Assembly: GCA_916613615.1 (NCBI GenBank)
Contig: OU744725.1
Span: forward strand, 57,482,575-57,546,574
Source: Steromphala cineraria
Lineage: Eukaryota > Mollusca > Gastropoda > Trochida > Trochidae
Direction: 5' to 3'
Length of the DNA stretch: 64,000 nt
Part shown: positions 50,901 to 60,424 of the stretch, in pieces
How positions within the stretch are numbered: position 1 is the stretch's first letter
Layout: each line of letters starts with the position of its first letter
Notes under the pieces: model-generated
What the model was told of the DNA's origin: nothing
Seen by the model: only the letters and a program-made list of their open reading frames with translations
The model's database searches: none
Translations under genes and position numbers: made by a program

Positions 50901-52006
50901 GTTACTTCAGCAGGTGCCCTTTTCACAACACTAACTTCAGTCTCTGGCTCTGTGTCTGTTGTTTCAGTTGCTGTTGTTGAACTTAGTTCTCCAGGTTCCT
51001 TTAAACACACTCCAATGTCAGCAGTTTTGGTATCTTTTTGTACAAGTTCTACCCCATGGAGATCATCTTTTTTGCTTTCTTGCAAATCAGTATCCCCTAT
51101 TGTTGTTTTATCTGCATTTTCATAATAAACTGACTTGGTCACAAGGTCTTTTCTAAAAGAATGAAATTCTTCTCTAAGAAGATGATCTTTATCTTCTTTC
51201 AAACTAGTTTCTCTGAAGTTTGTTTTCGTGGTGTCAGCATCATCATCTGAATCACTACCCAGGAACTGTTCAAGACCCAGAACGTCAGCACTTGGCTGAG
51301 GTTCTTCTAACACAGTGGTTTCATCAAACACGTGTCTGCTGCTCTGAACCCCAGTGAACCGTCCAACTGAGAGTTCAGGATTGCATTTAGAAGCAAAATA
51401 CTTCTCATCATGAATATCCCCTGATGTATTGAGATAGCCACTGGAAAGATCTAGATTTTTCTGAGCAGGTATGACATCCTTTAGGTCAATCTTACTAACA
51501 GTTGTCTTGAGTTTTGGAGATTGTTTTTGAATGGATGCATTTGAAAGTCGCGAAACTTCTTCCAGAAGTTGGTTATAAGTCATATCTTCCTCGTACACTT
51601 CACTCAAAGTGATATAATGCTCACCTTTGTGAACCATATCATCCTCAGAATTTTCTTCATTTTCAACTGTTTGGTACACAAGTCCTCTACGTCTGCTTGC
51701 ACCTGAATCTTTGGGCGTGCTCTGGGTTTGACCAATCCAGTTTTGATTCACTGGGGAAACCACAGTTACTTCGTCTTCATCTATCTTAATTGGACTCAGT
51801 GTACATGAGATATCTTTAATCTTGGTTTGCTCTACATCATGATTGGATTTTGCAAGGCTTGAATCCATGTTCTTTGCCGTCTGGTCAATCTCTGTGCATA
51901 GATTCAATATAGTATTGTCAAGTTCCAAACTCTCGTCTGAACCATTTTCTGAAGTTTTGGTCTTGTTCATGTCTGTATCCAAATGAGCAACTTTGTTAGC
52001 TGCCAT
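47942..52006 (-). CDS. Large unrecognised nuclear-type protein with SUMO-interacting-like motifs and C-terminal coiled coil
   Basis: One uninterrupted frame of 1354 codons plus stop. I start it at the ATG at 52006-52004 (A at -3, G at +4), 33 nt after a strong splice acceptor (tttgtttcag, AG at 52041-52040); the frame is open further upstream but that part is intronic. Seen: Ser/Asp/Thr-rich low-complexity N-terminal two thirds; degenerate ~12-residue R-D-S-R repeats (429-616); four 11-residue repeats with I/V-K-K-E (737-776); four hydrophobic-acidic motifs of SUMO-interacting type (about 782, 836, 884, 898); about seven KKKTPS repeats (993-1033); a KEN box (1054-1056); basic clusters usable as nuclear signals (~370, ~813, ~1144); coiled coil ~1159-1296. 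Many S/T-P sites suggest proline-directed kinase input. I do not recognise the family. A role in chromatin or cell cycle with SUMO is inference. Confidence 0.8.
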   Translation of the reverse strand: MAANKVAHLDTDMNKTKTSENGSDESLELDNTILNLCTEIDQTAKNMDSSLAKSNHDVEQTKIKDISCTLSPIKIDEDEVTVVSPVNQNWIGQTQSTPKDSGASRRRGLVYQTVENEENSEDDMVHKGEHYITLSEVYEEDMTYNQLLEEVSRLSNASIQKQSPKLKTTVSKIDLKDVIPAQKNLDLSSGYLNTSGDIHDEKYFASKCNPELSVGRFTGVQSSRHVFDETTVLEEPQPSADVLGLEQFLGSDSDDDADTTKTNFRETSLKEDKDHLLREEFHSFRKDLVTKSVYYENADKTTIGDTDLQESKKDDLHGVELVQKDTKTADIGVCLKEPGELSSTTATETTDTEPETEVSVVKRAPAEVTRTRKRKLHRESRSDKEEGELSTTTDDTDTDSRTSDRRIETRPSETNGDAKAAKSHEEANATELSRGVLSTALQRDARAMASLKDSRATKLQSDSRATFLHRDSRPVVLQRDSKETELHKSYRPIASHGDTKEIKLITDCKALASQRDSRKTELHRDSRLLASCRDSRAVASNGDSRKTDALSTPLQGDSKSEVSNRDSRATELNSESRTTDLHRVSKAVAIQRDCRQTELSRDCKATGDSKARELQRYADATHKVTDTRTCDKDRHSGSNTDTDATSTDSETSGTDNERTMTTDTDDSEQYTWVEKTLDYTWAEKTLLPDPENKTRLVLGSCETVCSWDKVYGPVALPKPLTPGKGHEVRNEKHFIRHEIKKETQATTNEVRKETQAMSHEVKKETQERSHEIKEESPSEDSVVVIDDSDSSFDRKEVIKSSLSACPKPTKTQKKLKRRHPSNLKSNQSDSQYCGSFVLLSEELANSSRIKKEISPRVEQQKVSKMDFNEDSFDLIESGAFAESFIVIDSPEKVGNGSFLVIDTVTSDDIADGKEGKVNRPTSDFTICRERSHKCQKSKVNSGRFAQTNDVSFINEKQKNDTISREKKPSKTIISPIKAPITKNIVEKTVHHLSKKKTPSKKKTPSKKKTPSKKKTPSKKKTPSKMKTPCKRKTPIKASSTEKIFQKAIAQIDEKENIPVRTTSVPLTLDKKVMDTDFETDLMRLVKQKWKVNGIQRQDDNLTVSGLARKNRKDPGKLYLEGSDRTPPLFRDNSGLSGCESPEMKKRKTELAQVPSTTNRVLSDLQAQLAAIEAEHLKAANMLQIQHNQRIHTLRKHHNICQQNLRTKQNLERRQFYHTYQGHLAMPYLQQQMILFKQDHHNQIVELTTMAGMELINLLPVLEAEKHVQNMRFEMLKEQKRQMIRNVTEQSRAAEEALKAHMAQMGNPHETVHLWKAGCKSTGGQRALVEMCLPTDIASYMVREDELYDAHYAYE
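48908..49030 (-). repeat. 18-bp coding minisatellite (KKKTPS repeats)
   Basis: About seven tandem 18-bp units encode K-K-K-T-P-S with small changes in the last two (M-K-T-P-C, R-K-T-P-I). Each unit gives a T-P-S/K site in a basic setting, comparable to histone-H1-tail-like DNA-binding repeats. Copy number is likely polymorphic. Confidence 0.8.
49679..49798 (-). repeat. Four 11-residue repeats carrying sumoylation-type consensus
   Basis: Residues 737-776 repeat H-E-[I/V]-[K/R]-K-E-T-Q four times. Three units match the psi-K-x-E sumoylation consensus (IKKE, VKKE, IKEE); the VRKE unit lacks the acceptor lysine. They directly precede the first SUMO-interacting-like motif (VVVIDDSDSS). Confidence 0.65.
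50159..50722 (-). repeat. Degenerate R-D-S-R protein repeats within the large exon
   Basis: Residues 429-616 of the large protein repeat a ~12-residue pattern of the type R-D-S-R-A-T-E-L-H, at least 14 times with drift. At DNA level the units are ~36 bp. The segment is strongly charged and likely disordered. Confidence 0.7.
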
Positions 52007-52659
52007 GATAGTTAGTCTACTGTGTACTCTGCTGTTTTGCTGAAACAAAGCAAAAGAAATTTTTGTCAATGTTGAAAATATTTTCTTCATCCCAAAAATA
52101 TTATTCATAATTCATATTCTAATGTTATATTTGATTAACAAATTTGTTGAACAATAACCTTAAACAAATAACAAAAAGGGATAAGACAAATAAGTCTTAC
52201 TTTGTGTATTTCTGTGAAGTGTTATTCCCTAAAAAAAAACGCTAAATGTTAAACCTTTAGAAAAAGTATTACTTGTTTCAAAATAAGACATTACCATGAA
52301 TTTTGTTATGACAATAAACTAATTTTGAAAAACATCAGAGAATAAAATATAGAACAAATCTTAGAGTGCTTTGCATGATCCATTGTCCATTGTCATTAAA
52401 GTTCAAACATTCCAAAATTGCAATAAGATTTTAGGGCAATGTGATTTAAACAATGCAATGGACAGTCACTTGAATCAAACTTTATTAACCACTTTTGTCA
52501 AGATATTTTTGCATAGTGTTGGAATTCTCTGTTTGATAATAAATGAGAGAAAAAAACAGAGTCTCTGTAGCTCAACAGGCTATTGATTTTACTTTAGGGT
52601 GTGGCCATTTTTGGTTCCGCGCCCCTCCCCCCATCCCTTAAGAGGGGCCACAGAGTCAC

Positions 52660-53340
52660 CAAATGTCCTCATCAGGAGCTTCAGGATCACCAAAGCCATA
52701 AAATCATAATCCTCACTAGTCAGGGAGTCTGTACACAAGATTTCAGCGTTCTATGCCTTTTGGAGACTATGAAAATATGACTTCTTTGAGAGGCATTTTA
52801 GAAGTTGGGATGACAATAATGCTGAGGAATATATGGATGACAACTTCTTTGTTCATTCAATGAATGTCGCATACAATGAACAAAGAAGTTGTCATCCATA
52901 TATTCCTCAGCATTATTAAGAAAATATGGTTTAAGGACTTGGCCCTTATTAGGTGATACAGCGTCACTGATACAAGATTCGAATGTTCTAAACACTATTT
53001 TAGTCAATGAGAATGACATGAAATTCAATAACAGCAAGTTGAACGTCTTCGGTTTGTAATGGCGGTCCAAGGGAAATAAGTAACCAGACTCTTGGTCCAA
53101 GATATACTGATAATTGAAGCATTCATAATATACTTACTACTACTAGACATTACGTGACAGTCACCAAACCTACAAATTATAATTCTCACTAGTCAAGGAG
53201 TCTGTTTACAGGATTTCAGCTTTCTATGCCTTTTGGTTCTGGAGAAGGAGACGAAAGTTGGTGTGAAGGGCATGGCCCTTGTTAGGGTCCATTGGGTCAC
53301 CAAAGCTAATGATTATAATCCTCACTAGTCAAGGATAGCC
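52660..53340. repeat. Diverged ~100-bp unit repeated three times
   Basis: Units with CACCAAAGCC...ATAATCCTCACTAGTCA...GGAGTCTGT...TTTCAGC...TTCTATGCCTTTTGG occur near 52690, 53160 and 53300. Function unknown. Confidence 0.6.
52815..52917. repeat. Perfect 43-bp inverted repeat with 17-nt spacer
   Basis: Arms 52815-52857 and 52875-52917 are exact reverse complements (start AATAATGCTGAGG). Would form a very stable hairpin in DNA or RNA. Lies just upstream of the large gene's coding exon, in its probable first intron. Confidence 0.95.
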
Positions 53341-54271
53341 TAACAAATTAATTAGACTGCTATTGTTTTTACTGTTTCTTTAGTTACGTACCCACATCAT
53401 ATTAAGATAAGCTAAAAGTAACAAAAGCCTTCAATACAGTAATCGCTTATAACCGAAAAGCTATCATTTAGAAGCCATGATTAGATCTTAAATTTTTTAG
53501 GACAGTCTTCTACTCTTTTTTCAAAATTCAAACTCTAAACTCCTCAAAGTAATCAATATCTTGGGACTTTTTTTTTTCAACAAAGGCTTCATAATGAATT
53601 TTTACCACCTCTGTCAGGTTACCAATTCAAATAATGATGGTTTTATTCTTGTCCATTTAAAAAAAAAGACCCTCCCCCAACCTCTCATAAATTTTTACAT
53701 GACCCTCCCCTGATGCAGTGATTGGGAAAGGCAGGGGCCACGGGCCATTTTGTACATTGAATGAAATAATATCCCATCAAAAATTCGAAGTTTTTTATTG
53801 ATATAATTGGCAATGGCCCATTTGAACATCAAAACATTACCAAAAACCCTGAAAATGGCCCATTGTCAAAGTTGTCTTTTCCAATCCCTGCTGATGGCTG
53901 TCTATTTGTTTGTGACCCCTCCCCTGAACAACCCCCCCCCCCCCTTTCCACACACACCCATACCCACCTGTAATTAGTGTCCAGTCCCATAATTAGATTT
54001 TGATGATAAAAAATGGCCCATTTGAAACTCTGAAAATGACTGAAAACTCTGAATGGCCCTTTGACAGAGATGCCCAATCCCTGCATATTGATTGAAGCCC
54101 ACATAAAATAGCAGTCCAGGTTTCACAATGACAAAGTTTTGTGTGCTTTCTAGTTGACAAATGTGTTTTTTGTCAGAAGTGATGTACATTAAATGCATAC
54201 GATTCTGTTTTTTTTCAATGATGGGCTGATCTAGTGTTTAAAATATAGCCTGTCCGACAGTCCTTAAACTT

Positions 54272-54345
54272 GCTACTTTTTGGCAGGACTGGTTACTTTT
54301 TGGCAGGACTGGTTACTTTTTGGTCAGGACTGGTTACTTTTAAAT
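54272..54345. repeat. Short tandem repeat, ~25-bp unit, about three copies
   Basis: TACTTTTTGGCAGGACTGGT repeated with one-base insertion in the last unit. The outer context GCCTGTCCGACAG ... CAGGACAGGC is inverted. Confidence 0.8.
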
Positions 54346-55120
54346 TATTTCTATATTTTCCTATTTTATATTGACCAATTAATTTCAGGACAGGCTATAG
54401 GTTTCCAATCTAGTTTAAACACTGGCTAATCCTTTGGAAAAGTTGATGTAGTTTACGTATACAGTTTTCAGTGCAGGATTGAGAAGGCAAAAGAAAATAT
54501 GGGCCATTATTTACATGATGAAAAAATGGACCTTTACATTTCTGAGTTTAACTATTGACATACGGCCATATATAATATATACTAGGCCTATTTAATTGCC
54601 ATTGTTAATCCCTTCAATGTCATATTATGTTCATCAATTAAATCTAATTATTTTCAAAATAATTTTTATTGACACTCTAACACAGGCAAACTTTAAAGTA
54701 AGAACATTGGCTAAAAGATTGTTAGTCAATTTTCAGAAACCGCAAATCAAATTTTGCAAGATATTTGTTAAATTATTTTACTAACAAAGTTGATATTTCT
54801 TTTCAGCTAAAAAATTGCTCGTGTTATCATATATATATTCGTCTCTTCGAAACATGAATACGATACATTGTTCAACTCAAGAACTTCACATCTTAGTTCA
54901 AGTTGCGATTTGACGATTTTGAGAACTAATTTAGTGTAACTTAAAAAACTTACTAGTATGCAATCTGTAAAAATATCAATATAAATAGTAAACTAAAGAC
55001 GCCTTGATAATGACAGTAACGGCTGTTTTAACAATAAGACTGTCAAAAGTTATAAGATCAATCAGTCTAACTAAGTGTAGGTATCATTATGCTTATCGTC
55101 TAAATATCAACATTTCTTAC

Positions 55121-55200
55121 CAAAACAACGTTTCTCTTCACATGCTTCCATCGCTTTGACGGAAATGACGTCATTTTCTAATCGATTGCCGCTAAAAACT
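55121..55200 (-). promoter_or_regulatory. Candidate 5' noncoding exon and CRE-containing promoter region of the large gene
   Basis: On the minus strand a perfect CRE-type palindrome TGACGTCA (55166-55173) is followed by GC-richer sequence, an ATG, and a strong donor TTTTG|gtaagaa at 55121/55120. Joined to the acceptor at 52040 it would give a 5' leader whose short frame (about 17 codons) closes before the main ATG. Exon assignment is inference from splice-site quality only; nothing else between 52.1 and 60.3 kb looked better. Confidence 0.33.
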
Positions 55201-56189
55201 AATTGGGAAAATGGTGTTATTTTTATCAAGACAATTTTCTCCATATTGAACAGTTCCTTGTGACTAATAAGTTGACAACTAAATTGAAAGAGATAATGCA
55301 TTTGTCAAATATCCCCTCTGATTCAAAACAAAAAAATAAAAAGAAGGGAAAATGTGTTGTTGTTTTTTTCATTTTAATTTTTTTCAGGACAACTTTGAAG
55401 TGAACTGCTCACAAGAGTAGTAAAATAATTGACGACAATATGGTAATTTTCATATACTTTTCGACTTTTATAATTTGGTTGAAGTCTATCTGGAAAGAAG
55501 AGTCAAATTCTAAAGATAGATAACAAATTACAGCTTTAGGGCAGACATATTTTCTTTTTATAAAAGTAACTGCATGCATATGTGTGTTTGTTTGAAGGGG
55601 TAAGGTATTCCTAATTGCCGCGATATCGGTTTGTAATATTGCACCGAACTCTCATATGGAAGTGATAAAAACGTAAATATAACGTTTTTAATTGTCTTTG
55701 TGTAAAAGTACAAAAACACCTTTAGTAATCATAGTGAAAAGATTCTTACATTCCGTTAAGTTACTACACTTAATCCGTTTTGATATTTGATACCGATCAA
55801 GAGGATATATTCCCGATAGTGTTCAGTTCCATTTAACAGATACAAAAAAAGACAAAAACAGTCCATGGATGCACTCACGTGTATATACATACACACTATA
55901 TATATACACATAATTAAAGGAGAGATGGACATTGTGATATATAAGCACCGATTGAGGTGGTTCGTACAAAAAGGTATTAGGCAAGAAACTAATTAAATTA
56001 TTGTTTTTAATGTACTTGTTACTGGTCTACAAGACCGTGATACAGCATCCATTTTTAAATAGAATTTTAAACACTAGCAAAATATTTTTCGCGATTGAAA
56101 ACTTCTCAGTGTTTATAGTCAAATTTCAGCGACGGCGATCTTTGGAAAATAGACAAAGTGCACTGTTTTTTCGTGGTGTGGTGTACGGC

Positions 56190-56360
56190 TCATCTTCCTA
56201 CGCAAAGCCTAAAAAGCCAGTTTTATGCCTTGCTGCAGACCCTTGAGTTTTCTCTGCTTGCTCTCTAGCATACCATGACAGAAAGGAATAGTCCAATCAG
56301 AAAGTAACTGGAGGTTGCTAACAATCGCCTGTAGGAGCGCTGACATCAGCACAGAAAACT
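56190..56360. repeat. Interspersed foldback repeat, copy 2
   Basis: Same family as 42310-42514, with CCCTTGAGTTTTCT paired to AGAAAACTCAAGGG at the other end. Confidence 0.75.
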
Positions 56361-57630
56361 CAAGGGTTCGGAATTTCTCTCGTTAGACGTTCATAGCTTA
56401 GATCACATTTACCAACATCAGTGTTCACAATAGCGTATTGTTTTCATGAATCATTCAAAACCGTGAATGGAGACACTGGTAAGCTTCTTGAGTATCATGA
56501 AATGTTACCAGAATGGTGATAACTATTTCAGCCCATTTCAGAAATGTTTCAAGCTTCATGATACTGAAAAGTGGTATAAAGCGAAGTAAATTTGATGCCT
56601 AAAACTGACATTATGATTACATGATAGTATCTTGATACCATATCTTTTATGCTTTTAAATCTTAAGAAACAAATAAAATAGAGACAACGGATAAACGAGT
56701 GTCAGTCTGAGGGCTCGAACATCACACCATCGGTGCCAAGACCTTCGCCCTCAAGGGATTTGTTCTTGTAAGGTTTTCGCTCCAAAGGAATTTAGAATTA
56801 TATTCAGTTCCTTCTACAGTATGTTCATACTTGATAGGTTTAATTCTGTCCGCACAGAGAATACTTATTTTCAGATGTATGGGCCAAATTCATATACTTG
56901 AACACTAAAATGTTTGTTGTTATAGGAATTTGTTGTTGATATTTGATTATTCTACATCGTGTACAGCAATAGAACCAGTGTTGTTTCCTTGTCCGAGAAG
57001 AGAGTCAAGTAAAGATTTTGATTATTCGAGCATCACCAAGCAGTACAGAATAAATCGACTATACCATTTGCTTCCTCGTTTAGCGACAATAATAGAAATA
57101 CAAACTGAACATGCTTATGAACAACACGGTACCATGTAAAAACACTTCTTTCAAAATAAGAGACTTGGATAGGAGTATTCAGAGCTTTGGCGTTTAAAAA
57201 CATAAGATCTGAAAATATAGCCAGGGCATAGATCATCGAAACCTTCTTCAATTTATGGCTGTTTCGACTATCTTGGTACTGAATTATGTTACAATCTGGT
57301 TAATATTCAAATTCCAAATGTTTTATTAATATGTTTATAGGCCGAACTTCAGTAGTGTCTGAAAATTAAGATATCAAGGCAATCAAAAGAGTCCGAAAAT
57401 ACAGACTTTCGACTCCAAAGCGTCCAATTTTCATTTATTTTACGTCCGCTTTAAGGTGACAGAAAAGTAGTTTTGCAGACACTTTTATTAATTTTCCTTG
57501 TCAACATGTGTGCCCTATGAATTTGCTTTGATAAAAGGTATCTTATCTCACTAAATATAAGATGAAACGAAGAATATTCGTTAAATTCGGTGAATTCATT
57601 TTCCAAATGAAAAGACATTACATCGTCGAA

Positions 57631-57697
57631 CAATATCAACTTAGAAACATAAATGTTGCTAAAATTTAGTAACATTTGTGTTTTTAAGTTGATATTG
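57631..57697. repeat. Inverted repeat with ~31-bp arms and almost no loop
   Basis: CAATATCAACTTAGAAACAT pairs with ATGTGTTTTTAAGTTGATATTG type right arm; three mismatches and a ~4-nt centre. Confidence 0.75.
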
Positions 57698-58337
57698 ATG
57701 GATAATAATCTCGTTTGATGTCACTTTGCCGTTTTTCAAATTCCTTTTAATGTTAGATAAATTATTTTTCAGGTCCCCTGAGATGACACATTTGTATTAA
57801 ACTTTAGGGGCACTATGTAATGAAACCAAATTTCCTGCTTTTGATAAACACAGCAGTTTCAAAACTTTCTTTAGAAAGTTTGTGTTCACTACAAGGTAGT
57901 CGTTTGGAAATTTCTGATTGTCTTTGTCAAAAGAAATCTACATTAGATTAATTGTCACAATGACAGTCTTTTTCTCACTTGATCTCTGCATATATTTTCA
58001 CAAAGACATATATTCAAAATGTTAAATGTAGAAGAGAACTTACACAAGAAGTCTTTTTTTAAGAAGTTTTGTAGATATAAATGGAGGGAGGGGTCATGAA
58101 ACAATAAATTTTATATGGGGAGGGTCACCTAAGAAGTTAGGTCGAGTTGGGGAGGGTCACATATCATTGTACAAGTGAAAAACACTACATAAAACGTAAG
58201 TACTACTTTCAGACCGATTTTGTTTGACATATGTTCATTCTTGACATTATTTCGAAAGAGCAAACAACATACCAATATACCTCTCTCTGTAAACAAGTCA
58301 TCGATGTACATCTCCGTTGCATGATGCAGTGAATATT

Positions 58338-58758
58338 CACTGTGTATAACCGTACACCGAAACTAGCGAGGTGTACGGCGGAGAAATGTTGCTAGCGAGG
58401 AGCGTGATCGCAAACGGGATCACTTAAAAAGCAATCATCGCCGTTTCATCAACTTTTTCTACGTTATTATCATGTCAATAGCTTTCCGAGGCACAACTAT
58501 TTAATGTCATATCCTGTTCATAGTCAGAGATATGTTACTAACAACAGCATTACTCGCAACTGTCATTGTTACTGTCCCTTGGATACAGAATGACAAGCAC
58601 ATACATTTTACTAATTATGTGTGCTAAAATTACCACATGATGTTGATTATTTGAAAGTTATGAAGTAAAATATTACCTAACTTTCGATTTCGGCTCCTCG
58701 CTAGCAACATTTCTCCGCCATACACCTCGCTAGTTCCGGTATACGGTTATACACAGTG
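58338..58758. mobile_element. MITE with ~63-bp TIRs containing an inner hairpin, copy 2
   Basis: Same family and orientation as 26691-27118, with only a handful of differences and a 7-bp deletion in the interior. A 5-bp match atatt flanks both ends, possibly a target duplication. Confidence 0.88.
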
Positions 58759-59294
58759 ATATTCAAAGTGCAATATAAATCACTGGTAAGGGGTATACGA
58801 GTTCTTAATTATTGCGTCAACGATAAGTTTTGTAAATTTGTTGTTCAGTGCTGCTCGAACAATATTTTAGACCTTTACAGACGGACAGACGCAGAACACC
58901 ATGCCATAAGCCCATCGGGCCTTAGAGACCTGATAAACCAAAACGGGATAATGTTGAAACTTACTATCAAGGTTCAAATTCATTTTGCAGAAACATATTC
59001 CCGTCATACCTGAAAATTGACCATAACAATTTTGGCAGGTCAAACGAAACCCAAAATACATGATATTTGCACTTAGATACACTAAGTGAATGCAGCTGTA
59101 GGCAGAACAGTATGAGAACAGCATTTATCTTCCAAACCGTGTTCCACAGGAGATCGCTTGTGGAAGATCAAGCGTCATTAACATGATGACGTCACAATGT
59201 TATGACATCCATTATGATTTAGGAGTTTAAGGGCTATATTCAGTGTTCAAATCATGCTAATATGATGAAAAATGATTTTGATGATAAATAAAAT

Positions 59295-59420
59295 CTCACC
59301 CTCGTGTATTGACATCAAATATATCAACACTGACCACTCATCGATAAAAGTAAAATATCCTCGGCAAGCCTCAGATATTTGTTACTTTTACCAACTTGTG
59401 TTGATATATTTGATGTATAG
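59295..59420. repeat. Foldback repeat, ATATATCAACAC family, copy 3
   Basis: ACATCAAATATATCAACAC at left pairs with GTGTTGATATATTTGATGT at right over 19 bp without mismatch; interior shares AATATCCTCGGCAAG with the other copies. Confidence 0.75.
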
Positions 59421-60313
59421 CTTCATGTACTTCAGCAAATGACAACGCTTCTTGCATGAAAAGTGTGGTTCATATCCAGTGTGTTTGCTATGGTTCAGTA
59501 GCCAAAATGACAGGTTGTCTTCAAGACCATGTGGAGAGGAGCAAGATATTGTTTTACGCCGCTTGGACAATGTTTCAGCAATTGGCGGAGGGGAAACCAT
59601 TTAAACTTGTTTATATTTTTGTTGGTGGTTTTTCCTTACACTGCAAGTAGTTTTCCAAAAGCAGTTTTGGACCATCTTGGTCATAAGAGATTATCAGTCT
59701 TGGTACTTAAATTGTGTCTACCTTCAGAACATAAAGACAAAGGGAGATAACTTCATTTTGCATTGGACAGGTTGCAAAAATAACCATATGGTTCTCTCTG
59801 TTGTCTAAATTGTTATATCTGGCTTGCAAAGAAATGTATGATTCATGGTTGATCTTGATGTGTATCAATTTGAGCATCAAAGCAAATCATGTACCGGTAT
59901 GTATAACAAAAAGGTTCAGACTTGACAAATAATGTTTTCAAAGATAAGAGACTATAGATATTCACAATTATTACATGATTTCCTTGTTACCAATGTTTCA
60001 TACAACTGACAACTGAATGCCTCAAAGAAAAATTGTAAACTGACATCTGTCAACAGATTTTTTGACAAAATAAAATCTACTTTTGATAAATACTCTGAAT
60101 TTAAGGAAAAGTAAGCAATTTTAAAGTCAACAATATGTATCACGATACCTGTATCGTCAGACCATTTATCACAATTCATGAATACCATGATAGATTGTCA
60201 CACCTCTAGTTACCAGTATTTCAAACAACTGACTTGGAAAGAAAAAATGTCGCTGATAACATCTTTCAACAGATTTCCAAATGACAAAATTGAACACACT
60301 ATGTACATTTTTT

Positions 60314-60319
60314 TTTATT
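60314..60319 (-). terminator. RPL24: RPL24 poly(A) signal
   Basis: AATAAA on the minus strand 22 nt after the stop codon, giving a very short 3' UTR as is common in ribosomal protein genes. Confidence 0.75.
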
Positions 60320-60340
60320 TCAGCCAATGACCAGTACAAT

Positions 60341-60424
60341 TTAGCGTTTTCCTCCCACTTGTGGTTTGGATTTGGGCATGTTCTTTGATGCCTTGGACTG
60401 CTTCACGGCTTTGGGCTGTGCAGG
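60341..60424 (-). CDS. RPL24: RPL24 last exon
   Basis: 84 nt after acceptor cctttcag|CCT; 27 residues ending V-G-G-K-R and TAA at 60343-60341. The Lys/Ala/Pro-rich tail is typical of eL24. Confidence 0.95.
   Translation of the reverse strand, partial: PAQPKAVKQSKASKNMPKSKPQVGGKR

Larger units (their letters stand above)
55201..58337. other. No gene seen
   Basis: Apart from the foldback repeats at 56190 and 57631 I find no coding or RNA signature. Contains the presumed upstream flank of the candidate first exon at 55121-55200. Confidence 0.45.

Noticed and set aside
48931..51156. Several open frames antisense or frame-shifted to the large exon
   Set aside because: Shadows of the repetitive large coding exon (for example K-R-K-L-L repeats from the 18-bp minisatellite).
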